Shown here: positions 1-13,700 of the stretch, in pieces
Position numbering within the stretch: the first letter of the stretch is position 1
How the letters are laid out: every line of letters starts with the position of its first letter
Assembly (NCBI RefSeq): GCF_022581195.2
Contig: NC_061455.1
Coordinates: 8,986,120 to 9,050,119, forward strand
DNA length: 64,000 bases
Direction: 5' to 3'
Source of the DNA: Helicoverpa zea
Lineage: Eukaryota; Arthropoda; Insecta; Lepidoptera; Noctuidae
Notes under the pieces: model-generated
Seen by the model: only the letters and a program-made list of their open reading frames with translations
Database searches by the model: none
What the model was told of the DNA's origin: nothing
Translations under genes and position numbers: made by a program

Positions 1-1711
1 AATTACTCAAGTGCGACCTACGTAGAGCATTAGCTGTTCAAAGTTTGCACAAGGTTTTTTTCTATTGCTCAAGTTTAAAAAAGGGCTCTAGCCTATCATA
101 AAAGTCATAGACAATGTAGGTAGATCATATTATAGATATGATGAGAAATAGATACAGGTCATTCAACGACTAACCCTTCTGATCTAGACGATATTAGGTA
201 GATATTTATTAAATTACGAATGGGCTAATTAATTTTGAAGTTTCGCAGCCAATGCTAGGTTATAAGAAGAATTCGGATATACACATACAGAATATAGCAA
301 CACTCATTAAGCCTCCATTCGCACCAAGGTTGCTGGGAAGCAGAAGAAGGCTTTAGGGGCGGGGGTTCTCGGAACGCCTTATGTAAACAAATATCAGAGA
401 GAGAGCTTTTTCCTGTTTTGAATTAGTACCTACTTACTTATAAACAAGAATAAAGGAAATCGACTTCATACAAAGTTACTCTTTTTTGGTTGACAGTCGT
501 GTAAAAACATGCCTACTTCATTGCTTCCCACATAACGCATAATGAGGCACATCGATTACTAAAATTACTCTTTATGATCCAATATCATAATAAGTGTTTT
601 GGTCTGGCCATTGTTGCGTTTATTCACTAGCAGTTTTCCGCAATACTACAGTTTTATCGGTTTTATGATTGCAGGCAAACAATTTACAGCTATATTCCCT
701 TCAAACGGCTTTGTTTTATGCGTGCCTTTTGCTGGTAGGCAAACATAAATAACATACCTGTGTGAAGTGTCACGCACCTTATCTTTCGACATGCTATACA
801 TTTTAGATCCTAACCACATCATACGCGGTCGCGCTAACAAGGTGTTTTCGCCCTACACCATAACGATCACGTGAATTATGAATTACAATGTACAAACTCT
901 CACTTGTTACAGCTAAGGAAATATTATGTCGGCCTTACACGTCTATATTATGTTATCGAATGCTTTTCTATTAGGGTGAACTACAAAATCTATACAAGCT
1001 TTGTTAAGTTTCTACAGCTGAATTTACGGAGTACCTACATAATCATTTTAATACCTAAGATAATCTAGGAAATACACCACAGTAAGTACCTAAGACTAAA
1101 ACTCTCCTGTTAAAGGAGGTCTCGTTCGCAGGATTTGATCAAGAAACAAAATACTTCTGACGTTCAAATACCTACTGACGGTACTTAACTCCCCAATCCC
1201 AAAGTTACCTCTATAACAAATTAAGTAATTTTCATTAACTGTCCCGAACATATCCTTACCTACTATTATTGGGATAGGTAAATGTCATTAAATAATTGAG
1301 AGATACAGCAGTGTGATTGAGAAAAAAATCAAGTATGCTTTAATTATTAATGCATAGACCGTTTAGTACCTATGTTCTTATGTTTAGTACCTCAAAACAT
1401 AACAGCATTTTACCCGTACCCACCCCATGTCAAAGTTTTGAACGGCGGCGAGTAGCGGCGATTGTTCAATGTTCATTTCAACACGACTTCAACCCAACCG
1501 CACTCCAAAATTCTTGTTTCAACAACGATTTTGAATCTGTTGCTGTCAAACAAAACGTCATTACAACAGCGCGTCAATGTCAATGTCATTGTCATATCAT
1601 AATTATTTACTTTTAGTAAATCACCTTTCGTGATTGCTATTTCATTCACGTTTTAAATAATTTCGGGATTTAAAATAAATGTTTTCTTAAAAGTATGTTG
1701 AAGATCATATA
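1..1711. other. Upstream non-coding stretch, no gene seen
   Basis: AT-rich DNA before the fritz start codon. Only short ORFs are present, without recognisable domains or flanking splice signals. The last part should hold the fritz promoter and 5' UTR, but no clear core-promoter motif was identified. Confidence 0.5.
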
Positions 1712-4700
1712 ATGATCAACTACGACGTCAAGTTTTTAACTTGCGATGAAAGCTTACACTTAAAAAACAGTGACTTCAAAAGTTTCAAGTATGTTACAAA
1801 CTTCTAAAACAAAATATAATTTCCATCACTTTACTGTGTAAATAAAGACCTGTTTCTCGTATGACATAAAATAAAATCTTACAGGTATGAGACGAAGAAG
1901 AGAGTAGATGAAACTGTTTATGACTCGGGGAAGAGAAGCTATTGTGAGAAGCGCGGGGGCTTGTGGCGGGTCGCGCACCCTCGGCAGCTGCGTCAACTGG
2001 AGTCTAAGCTCAGAGACAGAAGCATTATCACTTGCGAATGGACCACAGACCACTTAATCACCTTAGTGTTCTCCTCAGGAGTTATAGCATATCTAACTGT
2101 TAAGCCAAACTCTTTGGATGTCAGTCAGATCCTTTTTGATAGGTACTTTGTGGGAAAGCTTTCTGGTCAAAGTATTACAAATGGTAAGTTATCCTAATCG
2201 GTACAAAATGAGTAAATAAACTAATTTCTTATGCCTGAAACTAACACATAGATACTTCCTAGATCAAACACCTAACTGTAACTATTTTAAGTAATCATCA
2301 TTAAGGGTAAATTATTTCTACCATTGATCAATTTGATTGCAGTGGCACTTTCCAAGTCATACATATTAGTGACACACAATGACCGCACCGCAACCCTGGT
2401 AACATTTGGCAAGAACAATGTCAGTCTTCCGTGTCGCATTACTGACAGAGACCCACACATACAGGTAAGCTTTTAATATAAATTAAGGTAAAATCAGTAA
2501 TTATTTTACCTTAATTTAAAAGCTTAATTTGAAATCAAATTGCAGCACATGCAGCTCTGCAATAAGTCTATTCAACATTAATAAATTAAATTACCTATAC
2601 AAAATGTTTATTAAAAACATATACCTATTTCATTTTTCGAAGCAAACCAATTTCAAAAATTAGTCTGTACAATCCCATATCATAATATTGTTTATGTTTT
2701 AGACTCAATCTAGAGTCAAATACCCAGCTAAAAATATTCCCATGGTTTTGTGTTTATATGAATTCCTTGTAAGATAAGTTGAAGGTAAAAGTTTATCTAT
2801 TTCAGAGTATAGAACTAGGAGGCAGCAGTCGCAGGACAGAGAGGCACCTATCTTCAAGGGAAGGCAGCAACTCGGCTTGGTTACTTGTGTGGAGTGTCAC
2901 GGTGGCTGAGCCAGCACCCTGGAGTCCTGTATTGGAAGACCATGCTAATTTGCACCTTTACAGCATCAATGGGTAACAATCCTTGTATAATAAATATGTA
3001 TTATGGATAAAGTTATATAAGTGTTTTAAAAGTGGAACCATAAATGTAGAAGCTTGTAATTAGCAATTAGTACTACTTACATATATTATTTAATTGTGTT
3101 ATTAGTCGGTAAGCTTTCTGTAAAGTTAAATAAATAAATAAAAGTTCTCATAATAATAGTTATAGCCAATGAAATATTTATGAATTGTATGAATCCATAT
3201 AATGAGTATGCAAATTGTTTTTTGTATTACAGACATAACATCAGTTTGACAGCATACCACCAACTGGAGAATGAGACATTATCAGCAGAACTGTCACATA
3301 AGGCTGATAATGTGGTTCACATTGTAGAACAAGTTACATGTCATAAGGTACATTTTTTTTTAACTTATGGGTTAGCTGCACACAGTGTATGAACCTCAAC
3401 AGTGTAAATATGTATATTGAAACATACCATAAAACACACATAATCACCCTTTATTACTACTACTGATGTTATTATGGTGCGTCTTTCTTGAGTAAAGGCT
3501 TGCTGACTTGAAGCTTGGCTACTTACATAATATGTGAGACCTTAGTCTGAATTCACAGACACACCTATAGAAAGTTTAATAACCAATGCTCCCAGAGCAG
3601 AATAGTCTGTTACTCTGTAAAATACATACAGTTAATATCCTTATAGCTCGCTATTTATTTACAAACTTCATGTTAAATGTTGTGCGTAATCATATATTAT
3701 CTACCTTTTTCAGAACGGAATCAACTTAGACTGGCTTCGTTACGAAGTGAACCCAGACGATCATGCGACAAAGCTATCGGCCGGTCGCGACAGTGCGACG
3801 CACGTGTCATTGTCTACGCCCGTGCGCGTCGTGCGACGGGCGCCGTGCGACACGCGACTGCTCATCGCATGCATTGATGGATCGCTACATGTCGTGCATT
3901 GTGTGGACGGCCTTACACATACCACTAGAGCTGGATTCGTAAGTTTGTGTACCATCTGTTTATACTTAGGTATCTATTATAATCGAGCTTATAGCTTTTT
4001 CAAGTAGGAAAAAGTTCGGACTCCAAGCTGTTTCGGATATCTTTTGTCTCCCGCGGTATCGCGCGTTCCGGGGCAATTCTTTCTTCCCATACCCGGATCA
4101 AATATGCACTACAGTGAAAACATTCAAATCGGTTCAGTAGTTTCAAAGCCTTTACAGGGCACAAAGAAACAAATAAACAAAACGTTTCATCTTTATTATA
4201 CTAGTGTAGATCATCATTATATTATTTTTATATATAGATAGCGACGGAGATCCGATGGGCTGGCGAGCTGATCATAGCTGCGGAGGAAGGCGGGAGGTTA
4301 CAATGCTTCGACCGCGCTCTCTCGTTACTACACCATCACTCCAAATGTCTAGATCTGACTTCGTATCTGCGGTGAGCAAAATCTGTTCATACAGTAACAA
4401 TCAAATATTTAATTGGTACTGAATTTTAAGGTTTTATTTTATGTTCTTTTTTGTATTGTTTTTAAGTTTCCTTCGCAAAGAATGAACCTTTTTTTACTGG
4501 GGAATTATAAAACGAGCTATTAAAAAAACGCTTTGCGACTGATGATGACATACTGCATTAATAACTTGAGCGGTATGAATTTGAGTAAGCGAAAAATTTA
4601 CGTAACTATAGTGTATTCACGGAGACAAGTTAGTATAGCGCCTTCTCTATTGCACATTTTCATACAAATGACAAAGACAAAAAAAACTTTTTTAGGATCA

Positions 4701-7700
4701 GTGGGCGTTAACAATACCTTAGAAATGTAAACGTGCGTTCACACTGCGCTTCTTAAAAGTACGCTTAGTTTTTTCTTGCGGCTTCGTCTATCGTATTAAT
4801 TGAGAGACATTTTGATAGAATTTATTTATTGTTACCTACTTTTTTATTTAACTGATGGATATGAAGGAAAGAAATAAAATCGAGAGTTAATGATTATATT
4901 TTCTTTATTATATTATAATATCTACCTAGTATACATTTTCATAACATATCATCATCATCATCACTCTCCGTACTATCGCTACTGTCGTTTCCTACATTTA
5001 TTATGAATCTTTCAGTCATTGCTTCCACATTTCTGTCCATGGCATCCATTTTGGGCTCAACTATTTCTTTGACATGCTTTATACATTTTTTCCATTTCTC
5101 TGCGTCAATATATTGAATGGATTCCTTTAATACAATTTTTAATTCTGCCATTTTGTGTGTTTTCATGTGTGAAGCTACATTTCCTTTAACTTGAGCCCAC
5201 ACTAGCTCAATTGGATTTAATTCGCAATGATACGGTGGCAGTCTCAGTACAGTTTTGTTTTGTGACTTTGCCATTTCGTCTATAATACAAGCGTCGTATC
5301 GCTGTCTATGGTTTTTAACAATGTTTAATAATTCACGTTTCAACATTTCAGCGTTACAGCTAATATTTTTTTCGCGTAACCAATTACATATATCCTGTTT
5401 TTTAGATTTGGCCGTTGGGATTCGCTCTATTTTCCTAGAGTGATAGGAAGCGTTATCCATGACTATCACAGAATTATCGTCCAGCATATTTAAAACTTCT
5501 CTAAACCAATTTTCAAATTCTTCGGCATTCATCTCCTTGTGATAATCGCCTTGTTTCTTCGACTCAAACATATTTAGACCACCTTCGACGAATCCATCCT
5601 CACTCCCAATATGAGTAATAAGTAGTCTTTTGCCTTTTCCTGTAAAGAGAATATAAAACATGTTATAAAACACGTGTTTCAACACTGAGAACATAACTAT
5701 AACTTAATGATAATAATAACAATGGATGTAGCGCACCTGGGCCAGTTTTCTATGCAAAAATTGGGAAAAAGTATTTTATTATGATAATGCTCATTTATGA
5801 CAAAAGAACAATAAACCGGTCATTAGCACACATGCGCCGCTTAAAAATTAATATTGACCATTACATAAATAAAAAATACACACCTGAAGGTGTTTTCAAG
5901 CCAGTTGTTAGTCCATTAATAAAAGCGTCTCGCCTGCTTTTCACTGTGGTATCGACCCAAGCTTTTGAGGTAGTGTGACCTTCATTCACCCAAGTTTCAT
6001 CTAAATAGTAGATTTTTTGATGATTATTTCGTGCATTTTTGATAGCTCGCAGATAATTTCTTCTCCAAAAGAATATGTCATCGCGATCCAGCAATAAGCT
6101 GTTTCTGCTTCTCTTACAAAATTTAAAACCAATTTTTTTCAATATTTTATGTAGCGTCGTTCTCTTTATAACGCCCAAAGTGCCATCATCACTGATTTTC
6201 TTTAAAATCTTATCAAGAGTAGGTATTTCATTCTGCGCGAAGAAATTGTGGACTATATTTCTGATGGCACATTTTGTAAAGTTATCAATCGTATCAACAA
6301 TTGACAAACGTTGCTTCAATTTCTTCGGAGATTTTAGCTCGCCACTATCATTCTTCTCTTTTACAATTCTATGAACAGAAGCCCAGTGAACACCTAAAGA
6401 AGATGCAACTGCTTTCAGAATGTCACCCTTGGAGGCCGAAGAGTCTGCATTTCTCATTGCGTGGTACATATTTAAAATCATAGTCTTCTCGGTAGACAAA
6501 AAAGCCCGCCGTTTTCTTTTAACAGCAGATTGTTCGATATCCGCCATTATCTCAATCAAAGCAATCAATCATATAATCCAATACACCAGCCGGTTCACAA
6601 GTTGAGCGCACAGTCACAAAGAAGAGCACGTCTGCACAATACGGGAAGTATGAGTAGACTAAAAAGTACTCGTACTGTGTACACCGCCTTAGCATTTATC
6701 ACTGACCAATCGCAGTTAAAAAATTGTGTGAGTGAGATAGCGCTCTACTAACTCGTCTCCGTGAATACACTATAACAACGAATATTGATTAATAATAAAA
6801 TCCAGAACGAGCTTACAAAAAGTGGATTGTGATAAATCCATTTCATATATTAAAATTTTATCCGAGCGACTACATTACTAAGTGAGCGACTGGAAATACA
6901 GAGAGGGCAACTTCAATATTAAGATAGAATCGATTTTTCTAAGTGAGGTTATACATAATGTACTACTAAAAAGTTCACTTTGAGCAAAGTTTTGTAAGCT
7001 GCTTTAATAATGATTATTGGTTCCTGATATTCTATTTTAAGATGGCAGAATATTGAAAACGAATCGCTGTAAAACCGACTCCACGTAGTCTTGTTTGCCC
7101 TACCCCTTTTTTTTTTTTTTTTAGCGACGTAAAATCATCAAATGACCCCTCCCGCTGTGGGTTAGCAGCGGTGAGGGAGTGTCAGACTCTTACTGACTAA
7201 AATCGTCGTGTTCCGTCATAGGCCTTTTATGTACCAGGGCCGCGGTATCTCTTTCGAACAACCCGCAGCCCCGGCAGGCCTTGGCCCTGCTGGGCCCCGC
7301 TGGGGTTGCTGACATCTCTTTGAGGAGCGCGTGGAACAACGCGCGCCGTCGACACGGGTCTGTCGTCTAGAAAGACAGAGGGACGATGAGCCACCCGAAC
7401 TCACCGCCCACAGACCCACGCCTACGGTGGCCGGGAGTCATCTCGCGACACCCGGCGCCCATGGTGTCTACCTGGTCCAGCGCGGCGGCCGGGATGAGAG
7501 GTGCGAACTCTCTGGCGTTCCGCCTCCTCCTTCTCGAGCATGACCGCTTCGCAGAAGGAGGCGACGGCATCCCATTCCCTCTCGCCCCGGACCATGGCCT
7601 GAACCAGGGCCGGACGCGAGAGGTCGCCGCCGCCCAAAGCCTCGACGAGGACCCGGCGGTGCCCTTCCCATGCGGGGCACACCTGGACTGTGTGGTCCAC

Positions 7701-10700
7701 CGTGTCCTCGGGGCTGTCCGCACAATGGTGACACCCGGGCGCCTCCTCACGACCGATGCGGTGCAGGTACCTCCCGAAACAACCGTGTCCGGTGAGGACC
7801 TGCGTCATGCGGTACGTGAGGGCGCCGTGACTCCTCCCGAGCCACTCCTCAAAGAGGGGACTTACCGCCACGATGGTGGCGTGCCCTGCACTGGGTTGCG
7901 ACAGTCGCTCCCTCCAGGCCACTTTGCCCTACCCCTAGAGTGCATTTCAAAACCGCGTAGGCGCGGAGGGGCGAGGCGGCCTGCGAGCTGAGGTGCAGGT
8001 AGTTTTAACGTTCGCCGCCGTGGCTGGCCGGCTCAGCCGGAGCCCCGCAGCGCCGGAGCCGTGACAGAAGCCATGCTTGCTGTATATTGCATTGTGCTTC
8101 CATGCTGCATGCCTGCTTGCATGCTTCGCTTCAATCCCCTTCTCTCGCTCCGCTATCCCCCGCTTACCCCTTGATATCTTAATTATACATTTAAGATTAT
8201 CTACTATTTAGGAAATGTATAGATTTCCTAGGAAATGTGTCTAATGTAATTTATTTCACACATTTTGTATTCGAAACACTTCATATAAGATAAAATGCCG
8301 CTCAGTATAAAAAATAAATTTGCGAAATATTGCAAAAAATGCAGGACGTAATGTTGACACTCAAACAAATATTAAGTCGCTCAAATATTATGAAGCTGCT
8401 TATTTTGTATTTTAAGTAACCCAAATTAATGTTTGTATTCTGTTGATTTTTCGTCACTTACAGTCAGTCGCTCACTTAGTACCTAATTATATAACCCAAA
8501 TTAATTAATTTTGACACTTAAAATTGTAATTCACAGTCACTCGGTTTATTACTACCCTTTTTTATTTATGTAATTGACTCTTGAAGTCGTTTAAATCAAA
8601 TAAATGAATAAATTAGAGCCTCCACAAACATTTAACATAACTATTTGAGTTCTTTTTTCAGAATGCAATATTCATACCTACCATCTGTATTTTTAATGCT
8701 AAACAATCTAAAACATTACCAACAAAAAGGTTTCATTTGTTTTAATCTTAGTCTTGCCTTGTAACCTTTATAGTGACAGTCGGCGTATGCAGTTGTTGGC
8801 TACAAGAAGCGCTAAGGCCGGTCCTGTCATACTAGCGTGCTTCTCTGGCGGCCCTCTCACGCTTCTACACATCACACATCCTCGGTTACTAACGGTAAAT
8901 CTATACAAATTCAATAAAATTCAAATGTCATCTGCAGAGACTTTTCTCAACTATGTTGGAGTCGGCTTCCAGTCTCACTAGCTAGAGTAGGTACATTATT
9001 TTCAGTAAAAATAGGTATGTATATTTCTCATTGCCTCTTTGACTTCCACCTAAAATGGTTGGACTAATTTTAACCTGACTTTGTCTAGCAGAAAGCTGAT
9101 GTTGTGATGTGTTTTATTTCATCTTTTCGCAGGCATAAAGCATCTCTGATGACTAGAATAAATACACCTGGAAAGTTCAAACACCTTTATTACTAAGTTA
9201 TTTAAATATTAATCAATATTTAACTATTATTGATTCCAGGCGTGGGTGCGAACGAAGCGGTCATCTAACGCAATATCATTACTTCGCGCGATGGATTGGG
9301 AGCGCGAGGGCACTCAGTGTCTGTGGGCGGTCAACATGCTCGTCTGTGATGCATTAAGAAGTAAAGCTGGTACGTATCCCTTCAAAATTAGAATTCATCT
9401 GTTTTTAAATTGAAAGTCAATATTTAATGTATTATTTTTATCTTAAATAGCTTGCATAATGATTGTAAAATGTAGGTAAGACTTGTTTTCGTGATATGCT
9501 TTGTACAGTTTTTTTGTATTGTAATCGTATGCCAGAAAATTATTTCCTTGAAATTAAAATAAAATTATAAAGAAAACATTAAAATTTTTATAGATTTCAA
9601 AATAAAAGTCTGTTTAAGGAAAAAAATACTTTTAAGTTGACGATAAAGTTTTGGGCCTTGGTATCATAAGTCGAAAATCGATCTCAGTGGCGTGCACTTG
9701 GAGAGGCCTATGTCCAGCAGTGGACTGCGATAGGCTGATGATGTATTTGGTCGTGTTGGGTGCAGAGTGCCTGGGCTGGGAGCGCGTGGCGCAGGGCGCG
9801 GTGGGCGCGGGGCTGTGCGCGCGGGCGCCGGCCGCGCTGGCGCCGCCGCTACATGACCTCGCCCGGAAGTTCTTCCACCATCTGCTGCGGTAAGCAAGGG
9901 ACTTTACAACATTTTACAAGATTACAAACTGACGACTTCGGTTATTGTGCGATTATATATTGGCCATGGCTGTTATTTGCACCCATCTTATATATAGGTA
10001 TATCCCACTTTATATAAAAACTCGTAATCAAGTATATCTGGTAAGATTCCTATATCGAGGTAGAACTGAGGAACCTGGCACATATACACTTCTGGACACA
10101 TCTATTGGCCCACCTTAGAGTTTAGGTTTCGATGGCCCCTACCGAAATATGATTGCTAGATTGAACAAAAACTGTTGATGCAGTTTTAAACCTGATACAT
10201 TTTACCTTCTTTTTCGATAGTATTGTTTTAAATTTGAATTCAGAATACCATACGACATGGAGCTACGCCTAACAAGTCGGATATGTGCCTCGTTGAAGGC
10301 AATTGATTTTTGAATAAAAAACATGTTTTATCAAATAAAGGTTCAATTTAATAACGTGTGATGCCTCCATGAGCATCTACTACAGCTCTCATACGATTAG
10401 ACATAGAGTTTATCAACTGCTCTATGAAGTTTTGAGGGATCACCTCCCATTCCTCTTCTATGGCAGTTTTCAACTCCTGCATCGTCTGGGCAACTGGCTG
10501 ACGAGCCCTAACACGTCTTTTTAGCTCGTCCCACATGTGCTTAATGGGGTTCATGTCTGGGCTTCTGGCTGGCCAGTCCATAACTGTGATATTCACATCC
10601 CGAAGATATTCCCTGACGATGCCGGCCGCATGGGCTCTTGCATTATCATGCATAAAAAGGAAATTTGGGCCCACATAGTCCACGTATGGTATCACGTGAG

Positions 10701-13700
10701 GTCCTAAGCACTCACGAATGTACCTTTCAGCATTTAATGTTGGCAGCCGTGGTCCTGTAACAACCTCAAGTTGAGTTTTGCCGCTCGCGGATATATCGCC
10801 CCAGAAAGTCCTTGAGCCACCGCCATAAGCAACCCTCTCTTCAAAGCAGCATTGTGCGAAACGCTCTCCCTTACGTCGGTAGACCTTCTTCCTTTCATCA
10901 TTGCCATGTAACACAATTTTAAACTCATCAGAAAAGAGTACACGGCTCCAATCTTGCTGTGTCCAATTTAAATGACTGCTTGCGAAATGAAGGCGCCCTG
11001 TTCGGTGGGCTCGCGTTAGTTTGGGCCCATTAGCTGGCTTGTGTGGTACCATATCGCGTTCTTTCAACCTTCTCCGAACAGTTCGAGCACTCACAGATAC
11101 TCCGTGGAAGTCGCGAAGTTGTTTTTGTATCTCAATGGAGGTAAGGTGACGATTTCTCAAACTGGTCGTCACGATGAATCGATCCTGCCTTTCAGTTGTG
11201 ACCCGAGATTGAGGCCTTCCTTGGCGACGAACAAAGCCGCCAGTCTGTAGGTACCTCCGATAAACATTTCGGACCTCAGATCGATTTAAATTAAGTTGAG
11301 CACTCAAGTTTCTTTGGCTGTGTCCAGCCTGAATAAGTGCCATGGGCGTAGCCACACTGGGGCAAGCTGGGGCACTTGCCCCACCCTGGGCCCTGGCTCT
11401 GACCTATAAGGTGTCTGATTAATTTTTTTTTTTTACTAACTCTAACTAACAACATCAACAATCATATGTACTATCCGTAAGTAATTGCACAAAAAAATTG
11501 TCGACTTTGAAAAGAGCGCGATCAAAACAAAATACACGTTCGAGTTCCCTAACGTGCGCGGTGCACGCGTCATTTGAAAGCGAGCCGTATTCCCTAAAAG
11601 AATAGTTGCTATGTGGTGTAGCGAGCCGAGCCGTCCATCTAATCCAAAAAATAATGCATTGAAAGAGATGAAATGGTAGACGTGATCAAAATTTCGGAAA
11701 TGCAATTTTATCCTAGTGTAAAAACCGCGCTCGCTATTTTGCTTGCCCAGCCATTTACGACCTGTACAATAGAACGATCGTTTAGCACAGTGGTTCTTAA
11801 CCGGTGGTCCGCGGGCCACTGGTGGTCCCTGGAGGCATTCCTAGTGTCCGCGAAGCTTAAGCTGCATCTACGCTAGAAGAGTCGAGCACGAGCGGAGCAC
11901 GAGCCGAACAAAATTCGTCTAGAATGGACCAACTTACAAGCCTCTAACGACCACGCTCCGAGCATTTCGTTCGTGCTCGGCTGCGTTCCGCCTGTTGTCG
12001 GTTTTGCCCTTGTGACTCCCGTTATAAAAAGGGCTTGGTTGGCTGCAATAGCAGCGGCTACTGCAATATTATTATATCGTCCATATTCGCCAAGAGCCGC
12101 GAAATTACTGCGGAAAACTGCGTTCGAAAACAGTGATCGTTGTAGGTTCGTTGTACGTCCACACTTGACGCCGCGAACGACGGCTCCGCTTGTGCTTCGC
12201 TCGTAAATCGGGTGTGTCGTACCTAGTCCCCCCATTCATGAAAATGTACATTTGGGCGACATTTTACGTAGTTTTTGGTTATGAGTCTTAAAAAATAATT
12301 AAAATTTCGCGCTCGCTTCGCTCGCGTATTCAGAAACGATATTATTTTTGTATTTGTCAAGAAACAAAAAGTTAAGTACGTTTGGGCTAAATTTTACGTA
12401 ATATTTGGTTTAAGTTCGATACAATTTCAGGCTCGCTTCGCTCGCGTATTCAGAAACTATATTTTGCATTTGTCAACAAACAAAAAGTTAAGTACGTTTG
12501 GGCTAAATTTTACGTAATATTTGGTTTAAGTCCGATAAAAATTTCGCGCTCGCTTCGCTCGCGTATTCAGAAACAATATGCCCTTATTTTTACATTTGTT
12601 AACAAACAAAAAGTTAAGTACGTTTGGGCTAAATTTTACGTAATATTTGGTTTAAGTCCGAAAAAAAATTCACGCTCGCTTCGCTCGCGTATTCAGAAAC
12701 TATATGCCCTTACTTTTGGCTTTTGTCCTGTGTGTGATTGTTTATTTTCTGTACCTGAAAATATAAACCTCTCAAATTAAGAGATTAACAAGTTTGAGAT
12801 TAACGGCTCAAGATACAAAAAATCGGAGGGCCCCCGTCCCACCCCCGGAGGATAGGTAGACTGCTGCCCCACCCTGAGCCCAAAGCTGGCTACGCCCATG
12901 ATAAGTGCCACAGCTTGGGCGGCGACTTCAGGTGAAGTATCCATAGATTATTGAGAGAACCTCACCTCAATGTTAAGAATAAGTAATGTTTGTTGCAAAA
13001 CCAAAGATATCAATCACTTTTTCAAGAATTAAATTCAAGTAAACCAATAAAACCAAGTTTTCTTAGTAATCGATTGTTTGATATCAACAAGCAGGCTCTA
13101 AATTGTCTCTTGTTTCTTTAAATTCTGTATTCGAAATTCAAAAAAAGACCATTGTATGAAATTGTGAATGTGCAAGGTTCAAAACTGCATAAAAACCTTT
13201 TGCTCGACCTAATATAAAAATTTAGCTAGGACCAAACGAAACTGAAAATACAAGGTGGGCCTATAGATGTGTCCAGAAGTGTATTTTTTTTGTCGATGGC
13301 AAAAATCATCAAATGATCCCTCCCGCTGAGGATTAGCAGCGGTGAGGGAGTGTCAGACTTTTACTGACTAAAAATCCATAGTGTTCCTTCGTAGACCTTT
13401 TATGTTCATCATCATCTCATCATCAGCCTATCGCAGTCCACTGCTGGACATAGGCCTCTCCAAGTGCACGCCACTGAGATCGATTTTCAGCTTCCTTTTA
13501 TGTACCAGGGCCGAACTCTTTGGAACACACACCACAGCCCGGACTTGATACCCTGACAAGGGCATAATTGAAGATTTGACATAAGGCGTGTGTATTACAG
13601 ACGCGGTCGCGTGGAGAAGGCTCTGAGCCTGGCGGTGGACCTGCGCGCGTGGGACCTGTTCCGCGACGCGCAGTGCGGCGCGGCGCGGCGCGGACACACG

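Larger units (their letters stand above)
4499..8549 (+). mobile_element. Interspersed element 'X', copy A (two insertions inside)
   Basis: Matched by eye to the inverted copy at 15841-16939. The shared left end is GGGGAATTATAAAACGAG and the shared right end CAGTCACTCGGTTTAT. After removing a DD82E transposon (4609-6772) and an R1 tail (7108-7922), about 1.1 kb remains, like copy B. The ends are weakly inverted (ATAAAACGAG against ATAAACCGAG) and no ORF is seen, so it looks non-autonomous. The superfamily is unclear because no clean target duplication was found for this copy. It fills most of fritz intron 7. Confidence 0.7.
11341..12900. mobile_element. hAT-like element with tandem repeats, inside the Tc1 element
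   Basis: The 14-bp terminal inverted repeat is CATGGGCGTAGCCA. An 8-bp target duplication ATAAGTGC flanks it (11333-11340 and 12901-12908); 8 bp is the hAT hallmark. It contains a fragment of an hAT transposase C-terminal dimerisation domain and a tandem array of about 95-bp units. No complete transposase is left. Confidence 0.9.
10348..12944 (-). pseudogene. Tc1 DD34E transposase, interrupted and catalytically mutated
   Basis: The original start is at 12944 (MDTSPEVAAQAVAL..., 12944-12901). The reading continues at 11332 after the hAT element and one target duplication, and ends at 10348. Paired-type helix-turn-helix DNA-binding regions are followed by the DDE core: first Asp in LFSDEFKI, second in FMHDNARAH. 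At the third catalytic position 34 residues later the expected Glu of NPIE is Lys (NPIKHMW). It is therefore inactivated twice, by insertion and by loss of a catalytic residue. The long ORF from 11355 has a new N-terminus (MATPM) supplied by the hAT terminal repeat. Confidence 0.92.
10085..13283 (-). mobile_element. Tc1-like element disrupted by an hAT insertion
   Basis: Inverted termini ACACTTCTGGACACATCTAT (from 10087) and its complement ending near 13281 are bounded by TA. The element lies in fritz intron 10 and carries one transposase gene on the minus strand. Without the 1.56 kb hAT insertion (11341-12900) it would be about 1.6 kb, the normal Tc1 size. Confidence 0.9.

Noticed and set aside
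1350..1616. 88-residue ORF upstream of fritz
   Set aside because: No domain and no splice link to fritz; its composition looks random.
7386..7991. 201-residue ORF on the + strand
   Set aside because: It is antisense to the R1 ORF2 end, which has recognisable protein motifs on the minus strand.
12300..12720. CRISPR-like spaced repeats
   Set aside because: The units are tandem 95-bp repeats with similar spacers in a eukaryotic transposon, not a repeat-spacer array.
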